Both the position numbers and the translations under genes were made by a program. Below are positions 14,952 to 22,863 of a stretch of DNA of 32,131 nucleotides, in pieces (within the stretch, counting starts at the first letter, position 1; each line of letters begins with the position of its first letter). The DNA is taken from NCBI GenBank assembly GCA_003130845.1, contig QEXW01000066.1, positions 1 to 32,131 of the forward strand, given 5' to 3'. The notes beneath the pieces are model-generated. The model was not told the DNA's origin. It did not search any database and was given only the letters and a program-made list of their open reading frames with translations. This DNA is from Anaerolineae bacterium. GTDB lineage: Bacteria > Chloroflexota > Anaerolineae > Anaerolineales > Villigracilaceae.

Positions 14952-15854
14952 TTAAAGAGGGGTATTGATGAGAAAATACAGCGCCAACAAGAAAAGCAAC
15001 GAAGTGAGAGCCCCTGAAGCCCACAACGTAAGAGAGTGGACCTGTTGATCGGTGCGACGGTAAAAAAATATGCCTGCTAACCAACCAATAGAAAATAGCA
15101 CCAGGCTTAAGAAAGGCAACAAAATAAGCTGTGCGGCAGGCACGGCTTCCAGGGGCGTCCCGCCTGGTCCAAAACCTAAGGGTGCGCGTCGTCCGCTAGG
15201 GATAAGAAAACCAACCCACACCAACGCGACAAGATTAGCAAACAACCCCGTCAGCCACATGGTGCGCGCAAACCAATTGTTCCAGGCTTGTCCAACTACA
15301 AAGGAAGGAAACTCAGAGCGCGGCGTTCCGGTTGTCAGACTGCCCATTTCGATGATTTTCTGAAACGCTGCCACAAACGCGGCTGGATCCGCAGGCGAAA
15401 TCGCATAGACCCGCCTTGGCGTTGCTACCAACAACAACGGGTCGGTTTCCGAGGCCAGGAATTCTACTTCGCCAATCTCGGGGTGTCGGGTTATGCCCAA
15501 AATGCCGCCTGGTAGACGAAAAAATGGCAGGCTGAGGGGTGTCACCAGCCCTTGCATTGGCCGTATCCATTCGATGTCAGATACCGGAATTTCTTCCAAC
15601 CGCAAGCCCCAGGCTAGCCGCAGTGTGTTGCGGTCGAGGTGGTAATGGGCGCGGTTGAGCGCATACAGGCGATAGGCTAGCACAGGCAGGGGCAAGACGG
15701 TGACCAGAAAACCTACAATGTACAGCGTAAATTCCAGGCCAACCGGAGTCCGAAATACCAACCAGAAGCAAGAACCAGATAGCAAACTTAAAAACGCAAT
15801 CAAAGCTAGGTGGATGACCAGTCCACGTTGACGGGGAGGGAAAAAATCGTTCAT
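14952..15854 (-). CDS. Bacterial PH-domain membrane protein
   Basis: A 300-residue protein with two N-terminal membrane helices (about 14-32 and 41-62), a central soluble part beginning LNRAHYHLDRNTLRLAWGLRLEEIPVSDIEWIRPM, and three further helices towards the C-terminus (about 200-220, 238-265 and 275-297). The central part has the strand pattern of bacterial PH domains of the YdbS/bPH class. The function is unknown. Its position between the DegT aminotransferase and DUF92 genes, in one operon, suggests an envelope role, but nothing more specific can be supported. Confidence 0.6.
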   Translation of the reverse strand: MNDFFPPRQRGLVIHLALIAFLSLLSGSCFWLVFRTPVGLEFTLYIVGFLVTVLPLPVLAYRLYALNRAHYHLDRNTLRLAWGLRLEEIPVSDIEWIRPMQGLVTPLSLPFFRLPGGILGITRHPEIGEVEFLASETDPLLLVATPRRVYAISPADPAAFVAAFQKIIEMGSLTTGTPRSEFPSFVVGQAWNNWFARTMWLTGLFANLVALVWVGFLIPSGRRAPLGFGPGGTPLEAVPAAQLILLPFLSLVLFSIGWLAGIFFYRRTDQQVHSLTLWASGALTSLLFLLALYFLINTPL

Positions 15855-15872
15855 AGTGGGTTTGCCATCGCT

Positions 15873-17030
15873 TCAGGCAGTATGTAAGGCAGTGCGAATG
15901 GCTTGGCAAACGTATTCGACCTGCTCTTCGGTCATCACACCGCTAAACGGCACGGCCAGGCCGCGCCGTCCCAGGTCTTCTGTGACGGGAAAATCGCCTT
16001 CCTTCCAACCAAAGCGCTCCACCATATACGGCTGTAGGTGAATGGGCAGGAAATAAGGTCGCACCGGTACCCCCCGCTCTTCAAGACGCCGAGCAAACTC
16101 CGCTCTGTCAATTTTGCTATCGAGCCGGATGACGTAAACAAACCAGGACATGCGGGTCGTTTCCGGTGCGATAAAAGGGGGCTCGATTTCGGGCAACTCA
16201 CTTAGGCGCTCCGAATACCAGGCCGCCACTTGTTCTCGTTTGGCGAGCATTTCATCCAGGCGCTTTAACTGGCTGATGCCCAAGGCACAGGACAGTTCAT
16301 CGAGCCGATAGTTGTAGCCGAGATAGGTGTGTGAAAGCCAGGTGTCACCGGGGGCGCGTCCCTGATTGCGCAAAGCACGCATGAAAGCGGCTGCCTGCTC
16401 ATCATTGGTGATAACAATTCCACCCTCGCCGGTTGTCATCTGCTTATTGGGATAAAACGCAAAGACGCCATAATCGCCAAACGTGCCGGCTTGTTTTCCC
16501 TTATAGGTTGCGCCCAACGCCTCGCACGAGTCTTCAATCACCTTTAGGCCATGTTCTTGCGCCAGCGTCATGATTTTGTCCATAGCCGCCGGCTGGCCAA
16601 AAACATCTATCGGTAGAATGGCCTTGAGTGCCTTTGGTTTCACTCCAGCCGATTGGCGAGGAAGATATTTCGAGATGTGCAGCAGGGCATCTTTTACCTG
16701 TTCAACATCTATGTTGCCGGTTTTGGGGTCTATATCCACAAAAACCGGAATAGCGTTCTCGAACAGGAGCGCATTGGTGGAAGCGACAAAGGAAAACGGG
16801 CTGGTAATCACCAAGTCGCCGGCGCCGATGCCGGCTGCGCGCACGCACAGGTGCAGTCCGGCGGTGCCAGAGTTGACGGCAATAGCGTGTTTCGCGCCGG
16901 TGTATTGACAGACCGCCTGCTCAAAGGCTGGTAGTTTTGGCCCTAGACTCAAGTGAGGAGTAGCGAGAACTTCCATCACCGCTTGCCGGTCGGCATCAGT
17001 GAGGTCGGGGGAGGACATGGGAATTTTCAT
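15873..17030 (-). CDS. DegT/DnrJ/EryC1/StrS family sugar aminotransferase
   Basis: A 385-residue PLP-dependent nucleotide-sugar aminotransferase. PLP contacts are visible as NSGTAGLHL (53-61), EDSCEALGA with D167, and the Schiff-base lysine K196 in FYPNKQMTTGEGG. NQGR and LGYNYRLDELSCALGISQLKRLD complete the family pattern. The exact sugar cannot be assigned; GDP-perosamine or UDP-linked 4-amino sugars are alternatives. It differs clearly from the WecE homologue at 8757. The start MKIPMSS at 17030 is chosen because the longer frame to 17177 runs into the C-terminus of the propeller gene. It sits 10 bp downstream of that gene's stop and 18 bp before the PH-domain gene. Confidence 0.9.
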   Translation of the reverse strand: MKIPMSSPDLTDADRQAVMEVLATPHLSLGPKLPAFEQAVCQYTGAKHAIAVNSGTAGLHLCVRAAGIGAGDLVITSPFSFVASTNALLFENAIPVFVDIDPKTGNIDVEQVKDALLHISKYLPRQSAGVKPKALKAILPIDVFGQPAAMDKIMTLAQEHGLKVIEDSCEALGATYKGKQAGTFGDYGVFAFYPNKQMTTGEGGIVITNDEQAAAFMRALRNQGRAPGDTWLSHTYLGYNYRLDELSCALGISQLKRLDEMLAKREQVAAWYSERLSELPEIEPPFIAPETTRMSWFVYVIRLDSKIDRAEFARRLEERGVPVRPYFLPIHLQPYMVERFGWKEGDFPVTEDLGRRGLAVPFSGVMTEEQVEYVCQAIRTALHTA

Positions 17031-17040
17031 GAAAGGTGTG

Positions 17041-18882
17041 TTAGGGTTGAAAGAGTTGTGAGCAAAATCGAATGAGCCCATTATACCCGGCATACGCCCA
17101 GAGATTGCCCTGCGCATCGAATGCAACCGAGGAAAACGAGACCCGCTTGAAATGATAGGCCTGCCAGTTCGTTCCATCCCATCCTGCCAGGATGGAACTA
17201 TTCGCGTAAATCAGCCGGTCATTCGGCAGGATGGAGAGCAACAATACGCGCGATGCTTCTAGCGGTGGGAATTGCCAACGTGTATATTCGCCGGACACGA
17301 TGCGGTACACAGCGCTATCCGTTGCAGCATACACTATGCCGTGCGCATCTTCGCTGAAACGCCAAAAGATTTCGTGCGTATCGGGGAAAACCCACTTTTG
17401 CCAAGCGCCTTGTGCAAAAACCCATACTGCGCCGGCTGTCCCGACGAGAACACGGCCATCTTTTAGAACCTGTAGACCGCCTAAAACAGGCAGGGTTAGG
17501 TCAGCAGGGCCAGGGTAAGTGGTCATCTGTCCGTTTTCGGTGCTTACTAACCCCTCGCCAGGCAAGTAGAACCACACCCGCCCTTGCCTGTCTCGGCTGA
17601 AGTATAACCAGGGGGCATTCCATTCGGTCGCTTGTTGGCTCATCTGAAAGAAATAGCGGTTGCCCAGTGCGGTTTGTTGCCAAAACCACCGTGAAAATTC
17701 AACCGCGCGGCCATCTGGGTTGAGAATCACCGGGTCGCCGGGGAAATCAAGCCAGCGGGCGGTTTGAAACTCTGGCACAAAGGCTTCGCCCACCAGCAGG
17801 ATTTCGTCGTGACGTTCAAAGCGGTTGCGCTGGTTCTCGAACAGGGTGTAGTCGTTGTTTAGCCACAGCGTGCCTTGTTCATCGAAAGCCAGCGAAATAT
17901 CACCAAAGCGAGGCAGGCGTGTTAACTCGCCAAACGGCTGCATGGGGTGGAGTGTGAGGGGCAAAACTTGTTCTGGTGGAAATGGGAAGGGAAAATTACT
18001 CTCGCGCAGGTCTCTTGCTTGCAGATTTAACGCCAGGCCGGCGCGGCGGGCGGCGAGGTGTTGGGTAAATTCTTGGATATTCTGGTCTTGCGTCCACTGC
18101 TGACCATCAAAGTGGTGGGCTACCATCGGCATATCGCAGCAACCGTTTCGGACAATGGTGATGTGGTTGGCATTGATAACGCGCAGCCCAACCGGACAGC
18201 CGCCACCACCGGCTTGTGGTAAGTCGGAGAGAAAATTGGCTTGCTTCCATTGACCGTTCTCGCGCGTGTAGAGATGGATGCCACCGTTCGCCACCCATAT
18301 CTGACCGTTCTCATCGAAATCTATGCCGAAGATGTTGCGAGTGCGGCACGTCCACCAGGGGGAATCTTGTGGCAAGGCCAGCAGCGAGTCGGTTTCATCG
18401 TGCCACTGGTGGCCATTGAAGCGCAGCAGGGTGTTTTCTGTGCCACCTACCCAGATTTCACCTTGGGGGGAAATTGCGATAGCCTGGAAATAGTTGGCCG
18501 GCAAACCGTTTTGCATCGAATACCAAGTTTGTTGGCCGTTGGCTTGCTGCCGCAACACGCCAAAGCCACCGATGAGCCATAAGTCTCCATTACGAGCGTA
18601 AACGTAATCGGTCAGACGGTTGTATGGGTAAACAGTAACGACCGAAGCAGGGATTTGCTCGGCAGAAACGGGAGAAACCATTTTGCTGTGACCGCGCAGG
18701 CGCTGTGTGGAAAACTCTGGAGATGGCGTCGGCGTATTGGTGCGGGGTGGAGGGAGCGCAGGACGAAATGTCGCGGTGGGGGAGTATGGCAGTGTGATAC
18801 GGGGGGAATAGATAGAAAAAAGCCAAGAAAATAGCAACGAAGAAAAAATGACCAGGAGAGTTACTTTCTGTTTGAATTTCAT
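17041..18882 (-). CDS. Membrane-anchored or secreted beta-propeller protein
   Basis: A 613-residue protein. An N-terminal hydrophobic segment (KVTLLVIFSSLLFSWLFSIY, residues 6-25) after two or three positive charges is a signal peptide or anchor. A Pro/Thr/Ser-rich linker follows to about residue 60 (PTATFRPALPPPRTNTPTPSP). The rest has many repeats of the pattern GEIWVGG / GQIWVANGG / GTLWLNND / GRVWFYLPGEG, which is the two-component-regulator propeller (Reg_prop) pattern also seen in ligand-binding sensor domains. No kinase, HTH or other output domain is present, so it is a stand-alone extracytoplasmic propeller, perhaps a sensor or a glycan-binding protein. It is the first gene of an operon with the DegT, PH-domain and DUF92 genes. 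Confidence 0.78.
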   Translation of the reverse strand: MKFKQKVTLLVIFSSLLFSWLFSIYSPRITLPYSPTATFRPALPPPRTNTPTPSPEFSTQRLRGHSKMVSPVSAEQIPASVVTVYPYNRLTDYVYARNGDLWLIGGFGVLRQQANGQQTWYSMQNGLPANYFQAIAISPQGEIWVGGTENTLLRFNGHQWHDETDSLLALPQDSPWWTCRTRNIFGIDFDENGQIWVANGGIHLYTRENGQWKQANFLSDLPQAGGGGCPVGLRVINANHITIVRNGCCDMPMVAHHFDGQQWTQDQNIQEFTQHLAARRAGLALNLQARDLRESNFPFPFPPEQVLPLTLHPMQPFGELTRLPRFGDISLAFDEQGTLWLNNDYTLFENQRNRFERHDEILLVGEAFVPEFQTARWLDFPGDPVILNPDGRAVEFSRWFWQQTALGNRYFFQMSQQATEWNAPWLYFSRDRQGRVWFYLPGEGLVSTENGQMTTYPGPADLTLPVLGGLQVLKDGRVLVGTAGAVWVFAQGAWQKWVFPDTHEIFWRFSEDAHGIVYAATDSAVYRIVSGEYTRWQFPPLEASRVLLLSILPNDRLIYANSSILAGWDGTNWQAYHFKRVSFSSVAFDAQGNLWAYAGYNGLIRFCSQLFQP

Positions 18883-19317
18883 GGGCCTGCTATACGTGCT
18901 TTTCGTTGATTAAGCAACGGAGCATCCGTGTTCTTAGAGAAGAGTTAAGCGCATGAACTAGGAAGGGCCTATCTATATTCACAGACGACCGACAACGTAC
19001 CAGGTTCCAACACCAAGGCGTAGAACCCACTCAAAAACGAGCCGAATACTTAACAGGTCTTTGGGATGACAAGCGAGGGATTTGCACGATGGGCTTACAC
19101 TGCAAATATCGCAGCCAAATGCAGGTTTGTGGGGTTTGTTGCTGTTCACGAAAAGTGAAGTAACCGGCCCGGTGCAGTTGCTTGGGAAATGGAGCGCGGA
19201 ACAAAAGTGACCAACACACGGGCGCTTTTCGTCCGTTTAGGCTTTTGTCTAAGGGTGTTCAATTGCAAAAAGAGCACGCTTCGCGATGAATGTAGCGCTG
19301 AAAGTGACGTTGCTTCG
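18883..19317. other. Gene-free stretch of about 435 bp
   Basis: No gene is supported. One frame on each strand stays open for about 60 codons (minus strand 19031-19219; plus strand about 18955-19155), but neither shows a recognisable motif or a good ribosome binding site. The segment holds the upstream region of the propeller gene and the downstream region of the DUF3592 gene. On the minus strand a CTTTTT run at about 19267-19272 follows a weak imperfect stem and might terminate the DUF3592 transcript. It may be decayed coding sequence. Confidence 0.4.
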
Positions 19318-19872
19318 TTATTCGCTCGACTCTCCTGCGTTCTGTGAGGACGAATCTTGTTTTTGCTTGCGCAACCAGGCCAGGGTGATTAAGCCTAGCA
19401 AGCCACCCACTCCAAGCAAGAGCAAAACAGAGCGGAGAAAGGCAACTATACCAATCAGTATCACCAACGCACCGCTGCCTAACATGATGGCCGAAGGCAA
19501 CCACAAGCTGAAAAACGAGTCCTCCACCGCACGTTGCGGATTGGCAGGATTGTAGAGTACTTGCACTTTGTCGCCTTTTTGATGTGAAGGTGGATTGCTT
19601 CCGGTTGAGGCTTGGTAGCGAATCAATTCACCTTGGGCGGTTGTGAATTCAATGACGGGGTAGTAGGAGGTTTGGATGTTCCCCCGCTCATCCGTCTTTT
19701 GAGTCCTGACCAAATCAACCACTATACCTTCCGCACGTGCACTTTGCTGAACGAATGCTGCTGTTCGGCTTTGGGTTTGTTGGCCAAAGAACAATAAGAT
19801 GGCGCCAATTAGAATGGCGATTGGCCCACCAAGTAACCCATCAAAGGGATGGTTAAAACGCCGACGACGCAT
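19318..19872 (-). CDS. DUF3592 domain-containing membrane protein
   Basis: A 184-residue protein with one N-terminal membrane helix (GGPIAILIGAILLFFGQQ, about 15-32), an extracytoplasmic domain (about 35-120) with the DUF3592 pattern (ARAEGIVVDL, YYPVIEFTTAQGELIRY, GDKVQVLYNPANPQRA), two C-terminal helices and a polar tail. DUF3592 proteins are uncharacterised; the domain is an OB-like beta fold. A near-perfect Shine-Dalgarno (AAGGAGGT at about 19878-19885 on the plus coordinates) precedes the ATG. It appears to be a single-gene transcript, with gene-free DNA on both sides. Confidence 0.85.
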   Translation of the reverse strand: MRRRRFNHPFDGLLGGPIAILIGAILLFFGQQTQSRTAAFVQQSARAEGIVVDLVRTQKTDERGNIQTSYYPVIEFTTAQGELIRYQASTGSNPPSHQKGDKVQVLYNPANPQRAVEDSFFSLWLPSAIMLGSGALVILIGIVAFLRSVLLLLGVGGLLGLITLAWLRKQKQDSSSQNAGESSE

Positions 19873-20276
19873 ATCAACCTCCTTAATAAAAGTGTGTCTT
19901 GGATGGAGGGCGCTGTTGCTTTTGTTTTACAGTGTGCGGTGAATAGAATGTGATGGCAAACCCATTTTGCTAGGTTCTCTCAAAAGCGAAAAGAACGCCC
20001 CTCGCCTGCTGAACTTTCTTCCCTGGCTGCGGGAAGAACGTAGAACGCGGTGATGGTCTTGGTTGGAATTGATTCGTTGTAAAATGCTACGGGCCACGCT
20101 TGTTGAGATTACTTATACCCATACGAAATTATATAAAATTTGGATATAAATAGTCTACATATCCAAAGGTACTATATTTCCCCGATGGTTTAGGCATCTT
20201 TGATGCGTTGGGCAGTCTGATTCCACCCTGCTCAACGGTTTCATTTTTGGGCTGTTTTTCGTCTTTGTGTAACGCG
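19873..20276. other. Gene-free stretch of about 400 bp with an AT-rich core
   Basis: No gene is supported. The left part carries the ribosome binding site of the DUF3592 gene. The centre (about 20108-20175) is strikingly AT-rich and contains a perfect 9-bp inverted repeat (20139-20167). The right part is the downstream region of the prolyl-tRNA-synthetase-like gene, without a classical terminator. The open frame at 20129-20404 on the minus strand overlaps that gene and has no support. Confidence 0.5.
20139..20167. repeat. Perfect 9-bp inverted repeat in AT-rich DNA
   Basis: TTTGGATAT (20139-20147) and ATATCCAAA (20159-20167) flank an 11-bp spacer. Spacing and symmetry fit either a dimeric repressor site or a hairpin. 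It has no T-tract directly behind it on either strand. Confidence 0.7.
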
Positions 20277-21488
20277 TCAGCGCTGAAATCTGTGTAACTC
20301 TTCGAGCAGGAAAGGAATCGTTTCACGAATAGGAATGGTTTTGACTTCATTTGCGTGGCGGGCTTTGATTTCAACCATTTCGTTTTGCAATCCGCGCTCG
20401 CCAACGGTGATGCGGAAGGGACAGCCTATCAGGTCGGCATCATTGAATTTGACACCGGCTCGCTCTGGACGGTCATCGAATAGGACGGAAAAGCCGGCGT
20501 CGGTCAGGGTCTGATAGAGTGTTTCTGCCGCGGGAAGGGTATCGAGCGTTTTGCCCGGCACGTGCATCAGGTAAATTGTGAAAGGGGCAACCGAGGGCGG
20601 CAGGCTCAGGCCTTGTGCATCGTGAAAGGTCTCAGCCAGTGCCAGCAGGATATGCTCGTAGTAATATTCTTCTCTCGAAGCCAATTGCCAGGCTCTGGCA
20701 AGTTGAAGCGCTGCTGCGCATTTGGGGCAGGCTGCTCCAGGGGTTGCAAGCACTAGGTCGGTGATTCGGTCGGCGGTGTAATCCCGGCCATAGTTGGTAT
20801 TGAGCAGGTGATAGCCGGGCTGGTTGGCGCCGGCGACCAAGTTCGGTGAATGAGGAATCAGGTCATCCACAACGATAAGGGCATTTTGGATGCCAATCGG
20901 CGAGGCGTAGCCGGGGATAGCGCCCACTGCGCGGATTTCATCTTCGGTGGCCAGGCGGGTTTCGCCCACCAGGGTGGTCAGTTTGGCCGGGCTGAGCGCA
21001 TGGTCGCCGCGAATGACGACGAAGATGAACTGTCCATCGCTGTTTCGGACGAACATCAGGGCTTTGGCGGTTTTCTCTTGCGGGATGCCCAGAAAGGCGG
21101 CCAGGCTTTCGATGGTGGGGCAGTTGGGGGTCAGGACTTTTTCGAGCGGGGCGGGCCGTTCTGCGGGGGAGAAAACGGTTTTTTTGATGGGAGCAAGTTC
21201 CAGCCGCGCGGCGAAGCCACATGCGGGGCAGTGCAGGATTTCGGTATCGCCGACCTCTATCGGGTAGAAAATCTCATGTTTTCCTAAAAGAGAAAGCCCT
21301 AACTGCGCCAGGAAGCCTGGCTCGCGCGCGATTTGAGTCTGGATGGTTTGCAGGGCGGCCTGGCCAAGCGGCAGCCATTCGCCGCTGTGGGAGAGGTAGC
21401 CAGCACGAATCAAAAAGCCCTGCCCGGTGCTGCGGGCATGGGCAGGGGGTTGGCGATAGGTTTGCAGTGAGAGTGCGGTGTATTTCAT
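20277..21488 (-). CDS. Prolyl-tRNA-synthetase-like protein: editing and anticodon-binding domains without the catalytic motifs
   Basis: The 403 residues align with parts of bacterial ProRS (usually about 570). Residues 23-60 resemble the start of the catalytic core (GFLIRAGYLSHSGEWLPLG). The sequence then jumps to the border of the insertion domain (GDTEILHCPACGFAARLE, 80-97), omitting motif 2. The YbaK-like editing domain is complete: TPNCPTIESLAAFLGIPQEKTAKALMF with the KTAK lysines (139-142), VVIRGDHALS, AIPGYASPIG, and NLVAGANQPGYHLLNTNYGRDY to 236. After ACPKC and RAWQLA the motif-3 stretch (GCYGIGVTR in E. coli) is missing. APFTIYLMHV through DDRPERAGVKFNDADLIGCPFRITVG is a normal anticodon-binding domain. 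It cannot make prolyl-tRNA by the class II mechanism; trans-editing of mischarged tRNA-Pro is the likely role. It overlaps the bactofilin gene by 4 bp. Confidence 0.82.
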   Translation of the reverse strand: MKYTALSLQTYRQPPAHARSTGQGFLIRAGYLSHSGEWLPLGQAALQTIQTQIAREPGFLAQLGLSLLGKHEIFYPIEVGDTEILHCPACGFAARLELAPIKKTVFSPAERPAPLEKVLTPNCPTIESLAAFLGIPQEKTAKALMFVRNSDGQFIFVVIRGDHALSPAKLTTLVGETRLATEDEIRAVGAIPGYASPIGIQNALIVVDDLIPHSPNLVAGANQPGYHLLNTNYGRDYTADRITDLVLATPGAACPKCAAALQLARAWQLASREEYYYEHILLALAETFHDAQGLSLPPSVAPFTIYLMHVPGKTLDTLPAAETLYQTLTDAGFSVLFDDRPERAGVKFNDADLIGCPFRITVGERGLQNEMVEIKARHANEVKTIPIRETIPFLLEELHRFQR

Positions 21489-21928
21489 GGTTGCGGGGGC
21501 TCAAAACGCGGGGTGGTTTCGGGTTCGGGGCCAAGGTCCAGTTCAACATGGTCTTCCATGCGCATTTGGCCGCGTAGGAAGGCGCCTTCTTCGGTGACAA
21601 AGGATGTGGTGACAACATCACCCCACACCCGCCCGGTGGCGCGAATTTCTAGCTTTTGGGCGGTGATGTTACCCTTTACGGCACCAGCCACAATGACGGT
21701 GTTGGCGCGGATGTTTTCGCAGGTGACGCGTCCGCTTTCTCCGACGACTAACATTCCGCGCAGGGCAATTTGGCCTTCAAAGGTGCCTTCGATACGCACA
21801 CCGCCTGCACCGCTGATTTTTCCTTCCCAAATGACGCCAGGGCCTAGGACGGATGTGATGCGTTCGACCGCCTGGACAACTGGCGGGGCGGCGGTTTGAG
21901 GGGAGGGAGGGGAGGAACGTTTGAACAT
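21485..21928 (-). CDS. Bactofilin (polymer-forming cytoskeletal protein)
   Basis: A 147-residue protein with the bactofilin right-handed beta-helix core (about residues 28-120): VLGPGVIWEGKISGAGGVRIEGTFEGQI, VVGESGRVTCENIRANTVIVAGAVKGNITAQKLEI, ATGRVWGDVVTTSFVTEEGAFLRGQMRME. Short proline-rich unstructured tails flank the core at both ends, as is usual. Bactofilins polymerise without nucleotides and act in cell shape and envelope organisation. It starts 2 bp after the stop of the GIY-YIG nuclease gene and shares an ATGA overlap with the synthetase-like gene. Confidence 0.92.
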   Translation of the reverse strand: MFKRSSPPSPQTAAPPVVQAVERITSVLGPGVIWEGKISGAGGVRIEGTFEGQIALRGMLVVGESGRVTCENIRANTVIVAGAVKGNITAQKLEIRATGRVWGDVVTTSFVTEEGAFLRGQMRMEDHVELDLGPEPETTPRFEPPQP

Positions 21929-21930
21929 GG

Positions 21931-22857
21931 TTACGGGTAGGGTTGAACCGAATATTGCGTGACGTCTAATTCGGCGTCTTTGTACATCAGAACAATTCTG
22001 TTTTCTTCGAAACGGATGAAAATATCAATTGTATCGCGCGTAAAGATGTGTTCGGACATGGAGGCGAGAAATTGTTTGATTTCCGCCAAAGGTATCATCA
22101 AAAGCTTTCCCCGTGGCATGAGCAAGTACCCCTGACCGTCTTTGAGGGGTTGCAGGGATTTGCTGCCACGAAACGTGACCTGCCAGCCTTTCGGTTTTTC
22201 ACTACCGGGACGGACAATGGTCGTTTCGCCGTTGATGGTGGCATAGGATGCGCCCCATGTTTGTACTTTCCATCCTCGTTGCATTAGGATTTTTCGCGCA
22301 TCATCGAGGAAAACTTCGTCATCGTGACTCTGGCGGATGAATTTTGTAATTTTACCTTTGTTGGAGAGCAGGATATTGATTTCTTCTTTGAATGAAGTGC
22401 TCAAGGCTGTTTGCGTGGCGCTTAAGCCTGGCACGCGGGTTGCAGAAGTGACGACAGAGTAACGATTGAGTTTGAATAGTTGCACGAGGTAATCTTCCAG
22501 GATGAGGCGGATGTTCTCATCATTTAGGTCAGATTGGGAGGCGTTTCGGGCGTCGTTGATGAGGAAAACTCTATCCCAGTGTTTGATTTTTTCTTCGGGC
22601 GTCTTCATGTGAGTTCGGATGCGCGCTTTCAGGTTTTCGGTTTGACCGATGTAAACCTTTTTTTCGCTCCGCTCATCAAACAGCATATACAAACCGGGCA
22701 AAAGTGATTTCCCGATTTCGTCAATCACCTGTTTGAGCGCTTGTTCACTGCGCGGCATATCCCACAAACGCAGGTTTCCGAGCATGGTGCGGGCGCGGAT
22801 GATGCCGAGTCCGTTTTCTGGATTGTTGATGAAGCCGTATTCATTCAAACGGGGCAT
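21931..22857 (-). CDS. GIY-YIG nuclease, candidate restriction endonuclease
   Basis: A 308-residue protein with a GIY-YIG domain at about residues 53-135: GLYMLF (G55-Y57), VYIGQTENLKARIRTH (Y69-G71, then R79/R81) and the metal-binding glutamate in ILEDYLVQLFKLNRYS (E122, N132). All expected catalytic positions are present. The C-terminal half (140-308) is not recognised and may give DNA specificity. Its start is 6 bp after the stop of the DNA methyltransferase gene, the arrangement expected for a type II restriction pair; GIY-YIG restriction enzymes such as Eco29kI and Hpy188I are known. A housekeeping repair function cannot be excluded. Confidence 0.8.
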   Translation of the reverse strand: MPRLNEYGFINNPENGLGIIRARTMLGNLRLWDMPRSEQALKQVIDEIGKSLLPGLYMLFDERSEKKVYIGQTENLKARIRTHMKTPEEKIKHWDRVFLINDARNASQSDLNDENIRLILEDYLVQLFKLNRYSVVTSATRVPGLSATQTALSTSFKEEINILLSNKGKITKFIRQSHDDEVFLDDARKILMQRGWKVQTWGASYATINGETTIVRPGSEKPKGWQVTFRGSKSLQPLKDGQGYLLMPRGKLLMIPLAEIKQFLASMSEHIFTRDTIDIFIRFEENRIVLMYKDAELDVTQYSVQPYP

Positions 22858-22863
22858 ATCCGG

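Noticed and set aside
17031-17177. Longer N-terminus of the DegT protein
   Set aside because: It would be read from inside the C-terminal coding part of the propeller gene; MKIPMSSPDLT is the expected family start.
17041-18882. Propeller protein as a hybrid two-component sensor
   Set aside because: Only the propeller repeats are present. Histidine kinase, receiver and HTH domains are absent.
19031-19219. 62-codon minus-strand frame in the gene-free stretch
   Set aside because: No motif, promoter or ribosome binding site; probably chance or decayed DNA.
20129-20404. 91-codon minus-strand frame partly inside the synthetase-like gene
   Set aside because: It overlaps a well-supported gene in another frame, has no ribosome binding site and no recognisable feature.
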